Positions 47,051-55,956 of a stretch of 64,000 bases of DNA are shown one piece after another. Origin of the DNA: Paracoccaceae bacterium (lineage in GTDB: Bacteria; Pseudomonadota; Alphaproteobacteria; Rhodobacterales; Rhodobacteraceae). The stretch's first letter is position 1; every line of letters begins with the position of its first letter. The position numbers were made by a program, and so were the translations under genes. A model generated the notes under the pieces. It was not told where the DNA came from. It saw only the letters and a program-made list of their open reading frames with translations, and made no database searches. The DNA lies in the NCBI GenBank assembly GCA_024742405.1, contig JANSYP010000001.1:620001-684000 (forward strand), given 5' to 3'.

Positions 47051-47911
47051 TCAGTGGCTGAGAAGCAGCGGCATTTTCACGTTGTGCAGCGTCTCGCGGG
47101 TAACGCCTCCGATCACGCTCTCGCGAAAACGCGAGTGACCATAGGCGCCCATCACCACCAACCCGGCCCCGATCTTTTGGGCGCGTTGGGCAATTGCCGC
47201 GGAGATCGAACCCGACGGTTTTGGCAGCGCCGCAGTCTCGACTTTCACATCGTAGCGCGTCAGCATGGCGGCAATCGCCTCCCCGGGCACGTCGCGCTTC
47301 GCGTCAAAGATACAGATCTCGACCTTGTCCGCGCGTCGCAAGAGCGGAAGCGCTCCTTTGACGGCCTTGAGCGCCTGCCGGCTGCCATCCCATGCCACCA
47401 GAACGGTGCCGGCTTCGAGGGACTTGACGTCGTCGGGTACGACGAGCGCAGACGTGTCGCTGTCGTACAGGACCCCGTCGAGGATCGCCGGCGCCGTGCC
47501 CAAAGCATCGTCGCCATAGGGTGGGGCCACGATGGCCAGGTCCGCAAACCGCGCAACATTGGCCACCTCGCGCTCGATATCGCGATGGGGTGTGACACAG
47601 CGGATCACCTCGCCGCGTATCCCGGCGCCGCTAATCGTGTCCTCGGCGCGTACGGCGCGGGCCTCGGCTTCTTCGCGGGCGCTCTCGAGCGCTTCTTTCA
47701 TTGATGCGCCGACAGCATCCACATAGGCATAGGGCGGGATGCTCTGGTCGTAGCGGATCGTCAGGACAGTGAGATGCGCGTCCTCCGCCCGTGCGATTTC
47801 GATTGCCGTGCCGAGCCGCTCCGCGAACCGGGCGTCGCCGTCCAGAAAGGTGACGACCGAACGGAAGTGGGGCTTTGTCGACAGGCCGCTGTTGAGCTCC
47901 GTTTCAAGCAT
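47051..47911 (-). CDS. tandem universal stress protein
   Basis: A 286-residue protein with two Usp domains. The second is intact, with the ATP-binding loop GAYGHSRFRESVIGGVTRETL (G-x2-G-x9-G-x-T type) and VLVAWDGSRQALKAVKGALP at its start. The first (about 17-145) is more divergent, with FADLAIVAPPYG. It overlaps the end of the phasin gene by 8 bp and has a GGGGG ribosome site, so the two form one operon. An FNR-type box upstream of the phasin gene implies low-oxygen expression, as for many Usp genes in Pseudomonas. Confidence 0.92.
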   Translation of the reverse strand: MLETELNSGLSTKPHFRSVVTFLDGDARFAERLGTAIEIARAEDAHLTVLTIRYDQSIPPYAYVDAVGASMKEALESAREEAEARAVRAEDTISGAGIRGEVIRCVTPHRDIEREVANVARFADLAIVAPPYGDDALGTAPAILDGVLYDSDTSALVVPDDVKSLEAGTVLVAWDGSRQALKAVKGALPLLRRADKVEICIFDAKRDVPGEAIAAMLTRYDVKVETAALPKPSGSISAAIAQRAQKIGAGLVVMGAYGHSRFRESVIGGVTRETLHNVKMPLLLSH

Positions 47912-48317
47912 TGTTTCCCCCCGCCGTGAGTGGCTTCACGGTCTCTTTGATTTCATGCTGGGCGTCCTTGATGGCCTCGCGGGCCTGATCGACGTTCAGC
48001 CCGGCGATGGCGCCGAACTCCCTGGCGTACTGATGGGTCACGGTCTCAAGGAATTTCCCCCACACAGCGACCGCTTCCTGCGGTGTTTTGCACGCGATCA
48101 GAGACTGGATGGTTTCCCGGTCATGCGTGAGACGGCGGTCGATGAAGTCGGCAATCTCCCGGTTCATCGTCGCGACGCGCGCGATGAAATGCTCTTGCGC
48201 CTCCGCGATCGCCTTCATGCCACGCTCGCCGCTCGCCATCGTGTTGGCAAAGTCGTAGTCGCGTACCATGGACCAGATCTGGTCGGCCTGTTGGGTGTCG
48301 TGAGCCGATGTCTTCAT
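47904..48317 (-). CDS. phasin-family protein
   Basis: A 137-residue, almost entirely helical protein without membrane segments. It matches the phasin_2-type core: IAEAQEHFIARVATMNREIADFI, then TIQSLIACKTPQEAVAVWGKFLETVTHQYAREF. Phasins coat PHA granules; PhaC is encoded elsewhere in this window. A GGGGAG ribosome site precedes ATG 48317. It is first in an operon with a universal stress protein and about 65 bp downstream of a consensus FNR/FixK box. Confidence 0.88.
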   Translation of the reverse strand: MKTSAHDTQQADQIWSMVRDYDFANTMASGERGMKAIAEAQEHFIARVATMNREIADFIDRRLTHDRETIQSLIACKTPQEAVAVWGKFLETVTHQYAREFGAIAGLNVDQAREAIKDAQHEIKETVKPLTAGGNNA

Positions 48318-48381
48318 ATCCGTCTCCCCTCGGAAAGCTTCCCGCTCAGATCAGAACATGCCGGTTTCGCACGCCGTCGAG

Positions 48382-48395
48382 TTGATGCGCGTCAA
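48382..48395 (-). promoter_or_regulatory. FNR/FixK-type binding site upstream of phasin-usp
   Basis: TTGAT-GCGC-GTCAA is a full match to the TTGAY-N4-RTCAA consensus recognised by Fnr, Anr and FixK proteins. It is centred about 71 bp before the phasin ATG. That leaves room for a class II promoter (site near -41.5) and a short leader. The Crp/Fnr regulator encoded at 44339-45010 is the obvious candidate binder. Confidence 0.75.
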
Positions 48396-48626
48396 CACCG
48401 CCGCAAAGCGGTGGACTGCGGCGTTCGTTTGGAGCGATCTTCAGGTTTTTGTCCGGATGAGAGGGACGCAGGCAACTGCGGATCGGTGTGTTCTCGGCGG
48501 GGCAGACGAAGCTCTCGTTGCTTTTGTCATTTCAGGTAGAAACTTAGAGGTCGTTCTTGAACCTGCCTTGCGGCGCGCGACCAGTTCTCGTCGCCGGTAT
48601 GGCGCACGATCCATACCGATGCTTTT

Positions 48627-49131
48627 TTACGCAACGTGCGCCTCGGTTTCACCTTTGGTCATCTCGGAACTCCTGGGATTACTGATGCTGTCGGCGTTGT
48701 GAGTCAGATCCGCCGGCAGAACACTCGGTTCTGACAGCTTGCCTGCCACGACCAGATCGAACTCCGGCCGATCCCCATCCTGTCCCGACAGGATCTCCGC
48801 CCCGACCGGCAATCCACTTGCTTAGACAAGGACGTGGACCATCTTCGTGAGAGCGCCCCGTGAAGGGTCGAACTCCCGCGACGCTCGCCATCGGTCGCGA
48901 ACAGATCGCGGCGCAATGGCTCACCGGTCTCTTGTGCCTGCCGCTCAAAGCTAACCGCAAACCGGCGGCCAATCCGCGGACGCCCGCCTGACGGGGGACA
49001 AGGCTGAGCCAGTGGCCAGACGTCTCGCCGCGCTTGAGGATTTCTTCCGCCATGATTGCGTCGCTGTCCGTCACGAAGCGCGGGGGCGCCTGAAATCCGC
49101 ATCAGGAGCCATCGGCACAAGAATGCCAGAC
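48627..49131 (-). pseudogene. decayed coding region with several frameshifts, identity unknown
   Basis: Protein-like segments appear in sequence on the minus strand but in changing frames: MAPDADF then FVTDSDAIMAEEILKRGETS near 49040-49130; RFAVSFERQAQETGEPLRRD near 48900-48960; TKMVHVLV-stop near 48830; ASGLPVGAEILSGQDGDRPE to the end (TAA at 48627). No single frame covers them, and one in-frame stop is present. This is what a gene of about 160 codons would look like after two or three single-base changes. I do not recognise the family. The 48318-48626 stretch upstream on the plus side otherwise holds only the FNR box. Confidence 0.4.
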
Positions 49132-49519
49132 TTCACAAACATTAATTAGATCATTTAATCCATTGATTTTAATAAAATAGTCTTGGCAGAGTCGAGCGGC
49201 CGCATGCCATTCCCGCTTTGGTTTCGGCATCGTGCCCGACGGGGTCCTCCCTATCGCAACTTGTGCCGAGGTCGTTGCGACAAAAGTTGCTGAAACTCAC
49301 CAATGCACTCGGCCAACGTCAGGAATGGCCGAATGATGTGCGAGGTGCCACAAATGACCGTTTTCGAGGGAATTGATCTATCTGCGTCAGGATCCATATG
49401 CCCTTCGGAGACTCCCTTGACCAGCGGCGAGCAGGCGCTGTTCGCCAGTGTCTCAAGGCGAGTCGGCGTGAACCACTGCACCCAACGCAGGGTGCTGCAA
49501 GGCTCGACGAGGACCGCTG
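49132..49519. other. intergenic region with a marked AT-rich patch
   Basis: Bases 49139-49185 are strongly A+T-rich (ATTAATTAGATCATTTAATC and onward), unlike the rest of the window. They include TTGAT-TTTA-ATAAA at 49163-49176, one base from an FNR half-site pair. This looks like the old promoter of the decayed gene to its left. The remainder, 49190-49519, has only unsupported short frames. Confidence 0.4.
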
Positions 49520-50998
49520 TCAATGGCCGCGACAGGCCAGACCGACGCAATGGCTCTGAACATATCGCGCCATGAGTTCCGCCGACTCGCGCGTCGCTCG
49601 GTTGTCCCGGCGGAGACGGTCGACCGCCTCCGCCACCTTCGTGCGCAGGGCATCATAGTCAAAACCGGTGAACCGCCGTTCCGAAAGCACCATGCGGCCG
49701 CCGATCATGACGCTCGCGACAGAGCTTGAATCCTCGCAGTTCACGATCTGGTTGGCGGCGTCATTCAGGGGGATGAAACTGACACTCGCCAGGTCGAGCA
49801 GCACCAGGTCGGCCTTGTACCCAGGCGCAATCCGCCCGAGCTCCCCATCGAAGCCGAGAACCCGAGCGCTGCCTTCCGTCGCCATGTCGAGCACCTCCCA
49901 TGTGCCCAGCCAGTCGTCGGGATCGGGGCTTTGCGTGCGCGAGACAAACGCCGCAAGCCGCATGGCTTCGAACATGTTCTGGTTGTCGGACGAACCGGAC
50001 CCGTCCGTGCCGACCCCAACCGGGATACCGCGGTCGAGCATCTTGCGCGCCGGCGCGATGCCGGAGCCGAGCCGCAGGTTGCTGCCGGGGTTGTGCGCGA
50101 TCTTGGCGCAGCGCCGCGCCACCAGATCGAGATCGGCGTCGTCGAGCCAGACGCCATGAGCGCCGGTAAACCGTTCCGACAACAGACCGACGGCGTCGAG
50201 ATGCGCGGCGAGGCTCTTGCCATAGCGCGTTTGCGCCGCGACCTCCTGCAGTTTAGACTCCGCAAGGTGCATCTGAAGCCCGACATCGAACTCTGCTGCC
50301 AGATCGCGGCAGGCGGCGAGGAAGTCGTCGGTACAATGGAGCGGGATCGTTGGCCCGAGGGCAGGGCGCACGTGGTCGCGATCAAAGCTCCAACCCTCCA
50401 GCAATCCGCGGCAGATGGCGATATGCTCCGTTTGCGGGGCTGCTCCCATCGCCGCAGCGCGTGTGCGCAAAGGCTCCGGCAGCGCCTCGAGCAGGCCGGG
50501 AATGGCGTGAAAGAGGGTGATGTCGGCCATCATCGGCGCGAGAACGACGCGCACGCCTACGTCGCTGTAGCCCTGACCGATCGCCGCGATCCCGTCTGGC
50601 GAGGCGGTCGGAAACTCGAAATACATGTCGTAGGCCGCCGTGCAGCCTTTCAGGACCATTTCGGCGGCGTTGAGCTGGGCCGCGATCCGCTTGTCTTCGA
50701 GCGTGAAGCCCGCATTGGTCCAGGGGGCGGCGTTCAAAAGCAGCTCCAGTGACCATTTATCGCCGAGCCCCTTCGAAAGGCTGCCATGCCCATGGGTGTG
50801 CGCGTTGATCAGCCCGGGGATGATGAGCCGATCGCGGGCATCGATCTCGCGGGCCCCGTCCGGCACCGCCATGCCGGGCGGACCGAGTTCCCGAATGATC
50901 GGGCCTTCGATCAGCAGATCGCCCTCGGTCACCTGCCGGCCCGGGACATCGAGCAGTTTACCGCCCCGAAGGATCTGATGAGGGCTGCCGTCCGCCAT
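49520..50998 (-). CDS. amidohydrolase-family metal-dependent deaminase/hydrolase
   Basis: A 492-residue cytoplasmic enzyme of the TRZ/ATZ-cytosine-deaminase group. Metal ligands are seen as HTH in INAHTHGHGSL (His67, His69), His in GLQMHLAESKLQE, His in GAHGVWLDD and Asp in GVGTDGSGSSDN. The HNPGSNLRLGSG loop is typical of 8-oxoguanine, S-adenosylhomocysteine and chlorohydrolase-like deaminases. ATG 50998 has an AGGAG site within the end of the upstream ABC gene (4 bp gap). It is therefore the last gene of a BMP-type ABC operon and probably acts on the imported compound, a purine-like base being the best guess. Confidence 0.88.
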   Translation of the reverse strand: MADGSPHQILRGGKLLDVPGRQVTEGDLLIEGPIIRELGPPGMAVPDGAREIDARDRLIIPGLINAHTHGHGSLSKGLGDKWSLELLLNAAPWTNAGFTLEDKRIAAQLNAAEMVLKGCTAAYDMYFEFPTASPDGIAAIGQGYSDVGVRVVLAPMMADITLFHAIPGLLEALPEPLRTRAAAMGAAPQTEHIAICRGLLEGWSFDRDHVRPALGPTIPLHCTDDFLAACRDLAAEFDVGLQMHLAESKLQEVAAQTRYGKSLAAHLDAVGLLSERFTGAHGVWLDDADLDLVARRCAKIAHNPGSNLRLGSGIAPARKMLDRGIPVGVGTDGSGSSDNQNMFEAMRLAAFVSRTQSPDPDDWLGTWEVLDMATEGSARVLGFDGELGRIAPGYKADLVLLDLASVSFIPLNDAANQIVNCEDSSSVASVMIGGRMVLSERRFTGFDYDALRTKVAEAVDRLRRDNRATRESAELMARYVQSHCVGLACRGH

Positions 50999-51001
50999 GG
51001 C

Positions 51002-52543
51002 TCACTCCTCGTGATGCGCCATGTGATGCCCGATCTCCTGAAGATCCGCCTCGGAGCGCGGGGTCTCATAGACGATGCGCCCGTCCGACATGACAAGGAT
51101 ACGGTCGGCCAGTTCAAGGATCTCGTCGAGATCCTCGCTGATCAGCAGGACCGCCGTGCCCTCGTTGCGCGCGTCGACGATCTGACGCCGGATTTCGGCC
51201 ACGGCCTTCAGGTCGAGCCCGAAGCAGGGGTTCTGGACGATCAGGATCCGCGCTTTCTCAGACAGCTCGCGCGCCAGGACGGTCCGCTGCACATTGCCCC
51301 CGGACAGTGTCTCGATCGCCGCGTCGGGGCCCTGCGTCTTGATGTGAAACCGCGCAATCAGTCCCGCGGCCCGCTTGCGCATCTCGGCACGGTTGAGCCA
51401 GATCCCGCCGCGCGCCATCGGTTCGGTGTCATAAGTTCTCAGCGACAGGTTCTCGGCCACGGACATGCCGCGCACGCAGGCATTGTCGAGCGGAGCCTCG
51501 GGCAGCAGCTTGATGCCTAGGGCGCGCATCTCGGCACGGGTCTTGCCATAGCGGCGCCCTCCGGCCTCAATGTGGCCCCCGGTCTCCGCGCGCTGGCCGG
51601 CGAGGACCTCAACGAACTCGGTCTGTCCGTTGCCCGACACACCCGCGATCCCGACGATCTCGCCGCTGCGGACATCGAGCGTCAGGTCCCGCACCGCCGG
51701 TACGCCCTTGTCATCCTCGACCGAGAGCCCACGGACCGACAACAGCGCCTCGCCCGCATCGTGCGTCACGCGGGGCGCCGACGCGGCCAGCTGATCCTCG
51801 CCCACCATCATGCGGACCATGTCGGAGCGGTCGAGCGATCCGACCTGACCCCGGCCGGCCAACCGCCCCTGGCGCAGCACGGTGACCTCGTCGGCATAAG
51901 CTTCGACCTCGCGCAGTTTGTGAGAGATCAGGACCACCGAAATCCGGCCCGCATCGGTCAGCTGGTGCATCAGGCCTAGGATCTGGTCGGCCTCGTCCGG
52001 CGTCAGCACGCTCGTGGGCTCGTCCAGCACCAGGAAACGGCTGCCGAGATGGAGCTGCTTGAGGATTTCGAGCTTCTGTTTCTCGCCCGCCGACAGGGTC
52101 GACACCTGCCGGTCGAGCTCCAGCCGAAACGGCATGTCGGCCATGAAAGCCGTCAGCCTCTCGCGCCGTGCGGGCCAGTCGATGATGGCGCCAAGCCCGG
52201 CCTCGCCCTGCACGAGATTTTCGGCGACTGTCATCGACGAGACCAGCGTGAAATGCTGATAGACCATGCCAAGCCCCAGCCGCTGCGCGTCGCGCGGCGA
52301 GGCGATGGACGCCTCCTGCCCGTCGATCAAGACATGCCCGGCATCGGCGCGGTAGGTGCCCATCAGGCATTTCACCAGCGTGCTCTTGCCCGCCCCGTTC
52401 TCGCCCAGCAGCGCATGGAACGCGCCGGGCCGGATCTCCATCGCGACGTCATCGAGGGCTGTCAGGGCGCCGAAGCGCTTTGTAAGCCCCTTGATCGAAA
52501 CGCTGGGCGGCGCCTCCACGGCAAGCTGCGAGACCATGTTCAT
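51002..52543 (-). CDS. ABC transporter ATPase with two nucleotide-binding domains (nucleoside/BMP type)
   Basis: A 513-residue double ATPase. Domain 1: Walker A GENGAGKST (47-55), LSAGEKQKLEI, LVLDEPTSVLT. Domain 2: a degenerate Walker A (GVSGNGQTE), LSGGNVQRTVL and a weak Walker B (ILIVQNPCFGLD). This is the usual pattern of the RbsA/NupA-like group. The start ATG at 52543 overlaps the permease stop (ATGA at 52543-52540); the long upstream extension is a shadow of the permease gene. It powers the two permeases encoded just before it. Confidence 0.93.
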   Translation of the reverse strand: MNMVSQLAVEAPPSVSIKGLTKRFGALTALDDVAMEIRPGAFHALLGENGAGKSTLVKCLMGTYRADAGHVLIDGQEASIASPRDAQRLGLGMVYQHFTLVSSMTVAENLVQGEAGLGAIIDWPARRERLTAFMADMPFRLELDRQVSTLSAGEKQKLEILKQLHLGSRFLVLDEPTSVLTPDEADQILGLMHQLTDAGRISVVLISHKLREVEAYADEVTVLRQGRLAGRGQVGSLDRSDMVRMMVGEDQLAASAPRVTHDAGEALLSVRGLSVEDDKGVPAVRDLTLDVRSGEIVGIAGVSGNGQTEFVEVLAGQRAETGGHIEAGGRRYGKTRAEMRALGIKLLPEAPLDNACVRGMSVAENLSLRTYDTEPMARGGIWLNRAEMRKRAAGLIARFHIKTQGPDAAIETLSGGNVQRTVLARELSEKARILIVQNPCFGLDLKAVAEIRRQIVDARNEGTAVLLISEDLDEILELADRILVMSDGRIVYETPRSEADLQEIGHHMAHHEE

Positions 52544-53469
52544 CGGCTGATCGAGACCTCTCCCGGCGCGCCTTCGAGTGCTTTGCGCGGCGAAGCACTG
52601 TAGATCAGAACGGCCAGCGTCAGGAAATAGGGCGCGGCCCCGTAGAGATAATAGTTCGCCGTGACGCCTGCGGATTGCAGGGCCGGTCCCAGCGCCGTGG
52701 CCCCACCGAAAAGCAGCGAGGCATAGAAACAGCGCACGGGATCCCAACGGGCAAAAATCACGAGGGCCACGGCCATGAGGCCCTGACCGCTCGACAGCCC
52801 TTCGTTCCATGTGCCGGGGAAATAGAGCGACAGGTAAGATCCCCCGACACCGGCAAGGAACCCGCCCGCGACGGTGCCGGCGATCCGAACGAGCGTGATG
52901 TTGTAGCCCAGCGCCTGCGCGGCTTCCGAACTGTCGCCCACCGTGCGCAGCACGAGGCCCCAGCGCGTGTTCTTCAGCGCCCAGGCCAGAAACAGCGCCA
53001 GCGCGAAGCCGAACAGAAACAGCGGGCTGATCTGCAAGGCCGACTGGATATGCGGACTGTCGCTCCACCAGCCCAGATCGAGATCGGGCAGACGGGGTGC
53101 GGAGGGGTTGATGAAAGGCTTGCCGAGGAAGAACGCCAGGCCGGTGCCGAAGATGAAGAGCGCGATGCCGACGGCGATATCATTGACCCGCGGCAGGCTG
53201 CAGACCAGCGCATGGACCAGTGACAGGAGCGCCCCGGCGCACCCCGCAACGAGGACACCGAGCCAGGGCTGCCCGGTGAGCACCGCGGTGGCATAGCCGC
53301 TCATCGCGCCCATCACGAGCACCCCTTCGAGCCCGAGATTCACGCGACCGGATTTCTCCGTCAGGGTCTCGCCGAGGCTGACGAACAGATAGGGCGTCGA
53401 GACGCGGATCGCGCCGCCGATCACGGCGATCAGAACCCCCCACCAGCCAAGCTCGGTCCCCTCCATCAA
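52540..53469 (-). CDS. ABC transporter permease (NupQ-like)
   Basis: A 309-residue inner-membrane protein with eight to ten helices. Family-typical segments are GETLTEKSGRVNLGLEGVLVMGAM near the N-terminus and YFPGTWNEGLSSGQGLMAVA, followed by VIFARWDPVRCFYASLLFGG. It overlaps its neighbours by 4 bp at both ends. It forms a heterodimer with the preceding permease in purine-nucleoside/BMP-type importers. Confidence 0.93.
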   Translation of the reverse strand: MMEGTELGWWGVLIAVIGGAIRVSTPYLFVSLGETLTEKSGRVNLGLEGVLVMGAMSGYATAVLTGQPWLGVLVAGCAGALLSLVHALVCSLPRVNDIAVGIALFIFGTGLAFFLGKPFINPSAPRLPDLDLGWWSDSPHIQSALQISPLFLFGFALALFLAWALKNTRWGLVLRTVGDSSEAAQALGYNITLVRIAGTVAGGFLAGVGGSYLSLYFPGTWNEGLSSGQGLMAVALVIFARWDPVRCFYASLLFGGATALGPALQSAGVTANYYLYGAAPYFLTLAVLIYSASPRKALEGAPGEVSISR

Positions 53470-54527
53470 GCCGTTCTCCAGGCCGCGGGCTGGAAGACAT
53501 TCAACCGCCCATAGGCCGCGTTCGAGGCCAGCACGATCATGAAGAGCAGCCCCTGCAGCACTTGCGTGGTCGCGTCGGGCAGATCAAACCGGCGCTGGAG
53601 CAGACCGCCACTGGCCGCGACGCCGCCCAGGATGATCGCAAGAAAGATGATCGCCGCGGGGTTCTGGCGCGACAGGAAGGCCACGAGGATACCGGCATAG
53701 CCGAAGCCGACGACGAGCGATTCACTGGCAAAGCCATGCACTGCCGTGACCTCGAACGCGCCGGCAAGGCCCGCCGCCGCACCCCCCATGAAGCAGCAGA
53801 TCAGGACCATCCGGTTGATCGGCAGCCCGGCCATCTGTGCCGCGCGCGGGTTGCCGCCCAGCACATCCACGCCAAAGCCGAATGTCGTGCGCCGCATCAC
53901 GACATAGAGGATCAGGCAGACCACGATGCCCGCGGCCAGGCCCCAATGCACATCGATCACGGGCAGCGCGCCCACGCGCAGCGCGTCGGGAATGCTCCAG
54001 CTGGAGGTCTTCAGCACCCGCTCCCAATCGCGCATCGGGCCGGTGATCAGATGGTACATCACCGCGATGGCGATGTAGTTCAGGAGCAGGGTGGAGATCG
54101 TCTCATTGACCCCGCGATACTGCCGCAGCGCTCCGGCAAAGGCGATCCAGAGCCCGCCTGCGAGCGCCCCCGCGAGGCTCATGAACGTAACCCCCACAAG
54201 AAACGGCGCGCCGGCGACCAGCATACCGGCCAGAACCGTGGCCACGCCGCCCACGACCAGCGCGCCTTCGCCGCCGATCACCAGCAGGCCCGCGCGCGCC
54301 GGGATTGCCGTGCAGAGCGCCGTCAGCATCAGCGGTGCGGCATTGGTCAGCGTGCTTTCGATGGAGATCTGGCGCGCGAAGGAGCCCAGCCAGAGCACGT
54401 AATAGACGTCGAGAGGGTTATGGCCGAGCGTGGCAACGTAGATCCCGAAGAGCGCCAGCGTGATCACGAAAGCGGCGGCGTTGATCGCCACCGCTTCCAC
54501 ACTGTTCATCAAACCGGTTCCGGGCAT
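53466..54527 (-). CDS. ABC transporter permease (NupP-like)
   Basis: A 353-residue inner-membrane protein with the family motif LCTAIPARAGLLVIGGEGALVVG and NETISTLLLNYIAIAVMYHL. It begins 19 bp after the binding-protein stop and overlaps the next permease by 4 bp. An ATG at 54509 (MNSVEAVAIN) is an alternative start, since neither has a strong ribosome site. It is one of two permeases of a nucleoside-type ABC importer. Confidence 0.92.
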   Translation of the reverse strand: MPGTGLMNSVEAVAINAAAFVITLALFGIYVATLGHNPLDVYYVLWLGSFARQISIESTLTNAAPLMLTALCTAIPARAGLLVIGGEGALVVGGVATVLAGMLVAGAPFLVGVTFMSLAGALAGGLWIAFAGALRQYRGVNETISTLLLNYIAIAVMYHLITGPMRDWERVLKTSSWSIPDALRVGALPVIDVHWGLAAGIVVCLILYVVMRRTTFGFGVDVLGGNPRAAQMAGLPINRMVLICCFMGGAAAGLAGAFEVTAVHGFASESLVVGFGYAGILVAFLSRQNPAAIIFLAIILGGVAASGGLLQRRFDLPDATTQVLQGLLFMIVLASNAAYGRLNVFQPAAWRTA

Positions 54528-54546
54528 TGTCGTTCAGTCAGTGGGA

Positions 54547-55656
54547 TCAGCCGATCGTGCCTTCGACAAACCAGTCGATGCCGAGCTTGAAGGGCACGTC
54601 ATCGTTGTTGCGCACCTCCCCCTCGGGTACGATCACATTCCCCTGATTGTCGGCAATGGGCCCGGCATAGAGCTGCAGGCTGTTATCGATGAACCCTTGT
54701 TTCGCGGCCATCACCTCGTCGCGGACCTCTTGCGGCACGGCCTCGCCGAAGGGACTCAGTGCCACCATGTCCTCGCGGAAGCCGCCGCGCTTCAGGTTCG
54801 GGTAGGGGTCGTCTTCGACAAACGCGCGCACGAACTCCGCCCCGGAGGCCCAGTTCCACTCCGCCCCGGTCAGGAACCCGTTCGGCGCCAGAGAGCTGAG
54901 ATCGGAATGGTAGCCGCAGGTATAGACGCCCCGCGCCTCGGCGGTCTCGATGGCGACCTTGGGGCTGTCCACATTTGCGATGATCACGTCGCAGCCCTGA
55001 TCGATCAGCGCGTTGGTGGTCTCGGCCTCTTTCACCGGATTGTTCCAGTCCCCGGTGATGACGACATTCATGGTGGTCTCCGGCGCGACCGAGCGGGCGC
55101 CGAGCATGAATCCGTTGGCGTTGTTGTAGATGAAATAGAGCGGCTTGGAGCCGATGAAGCCGATCTTGCGGGTGTCGCTCATGCGTCCGGCCGCGATGCC
55201 GCAGAGGTAGTGCGCCTCTTCGGTGTAGCCGCGATAGCCGATGACGTTCGTCGGGTCGCCCTCTTTCCAGATCGCCCCGATATGGGTGAAGAGCACGTCG
55301 GGATATTTCTCGGCCATCGCCTTGAGGCTGTCCCAATAGCCGAAGGACGTCCCAAAAATGACCTTGGCGCCATCCAGCTCGATCATGGACTGGATGACCT
55401 TTTCCACCTCGGCAGTCTCGGGGACGTTCTCCTGTTCGACCACGGTGATCCCGTCCATGGCGGCGATCTTCTGGGCCGCATCCCAGTGCGACTGGTTCCA
55501 GCCGAAATCCTGACGCGGGCCCACATAGATGAAGCCCACCGTGACGTTGCCCATGGCCGCAACCATGCCCGGAACGGCGCTGGCCGCCACACTCGCCGCG
55601 ACGACATTCGCGCCCCGCTTGAGAAACCCGCGCCGCGATAGCGTTGATCTAGTCAT
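54547..55656 (-). CDS. BMP-family (PnrA-like) ABC transporter substrate-binding protein, Tat-exported
   Basis: A 369-residue periplasmic protein. I start at ATG 55656, which has AGGA 5 nt upstream and yields a twin-arginine signal (TLSRRGFLKRGANVVAASVA); the 44-residue upstream extension would run into a large inverted repeat. Family matches: VTVGFIYVGPRQDFGWNQSH, VIFGTSFGYWD and NVVITGDWNNPVKEAETT. BMP/PnrA proteins bind purine nucleosides, and relatives bind other purine-like compounds. First gene of the five-gene operon ending with the amidohydrolase. Confidence 0.93.
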   Translation of the reverse strand: MTRSTLSRRGFLKRGANVVAASVAASAVPGMVAAMGNVTVGFIYVGPRQDFGWNQSHWDAAQKIAAMDGITVVEQENVPETAEVEKVIQSMIELDGAKVIFGTSFGYWDSLKAMAEKYPDVLFTHIGAIWKEGDPTNVIGYRGYTEEAHYLCGIAAGRMSDTRKIGFIGSKPLYFIYNNANGFMLGARSVAPETTMNVVITGDWNNPVKEAETTNALIDQGCDVIIANVDSPKVAIETAEARGVYTCGYHSDLSSLAPNGFLTGAEWNWASGAEFVRAFVEDDPYPNLKRGGFREDMVALSPFGEAVPQEVRDEVMAAKQGFIDNSLQLYAGPIADNQGNVIVPEGEVRNNDDVPFKLGIDWFVEGTIG

Positions 55657-55747
55657 TGGTCCTACTTCCCTGTTTGTCTTGGTGCTCTGAGACCACCCGA
55701 AGGCGGTCCCGGCACATTCTGGTCGGCCTCTCTTGCCGCCCGCAGCC

Positions 55748-55830
55748 GGGCCGTGGTTTGACCAGACAGGGGGCGCGAAGACCGTCACCGTTGAAGTCTG
55801 CGCGCCCCCTGTCTGGTCAAACCACGGCCC
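55748..55830. repeat. perfect 30-bp inverted repeat with GntR-like half operators
   Basis: The 30 bases at 55748-55777 are the exact reverse complement of 55801-55830. The stem extends 4 more pairs after one mismatch, leaving a 13-nt loop. Each arm contains TGGT-N3-ACCA (55754-55764 and 55814-55824), the core recognised by FadR/PdhR-type GntR regulators. It lies in the 300-bp gap between the TRAP operon end (55957) and the BMP gene start (55656). No GntR regulator is in the window, and no T-run follows. The gap holds no gene. Confidence 0.85.
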
Positions 55831-55956
55831 CTCTGGTGGCGGTCACAACTCGGCAAAACGCCGAACTGATCGGGAAATGGGCGCATCTGGCGCCCGATTG
55901 CCCGAAAAGAGAGCATTCGGCCGACAGGCTCATACGCTGCGCGGGGCTGCCGATGG

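Noticed and set aside
49303-49575. Plus-strand 90-codon ORF overlapping the 3' end of the amidohydrolase gene
   Set aside because: It overlaps a solid gene, has a poor ribosome site and no recognisable pattern.
51002-53068. 688-codon version of the nucleoside-type ATPase
   Set aside because: The first 175 codons are a shadow of the permease gene; the ATGA overlap at 52543 with a family-typical N-terminus marks the real start.
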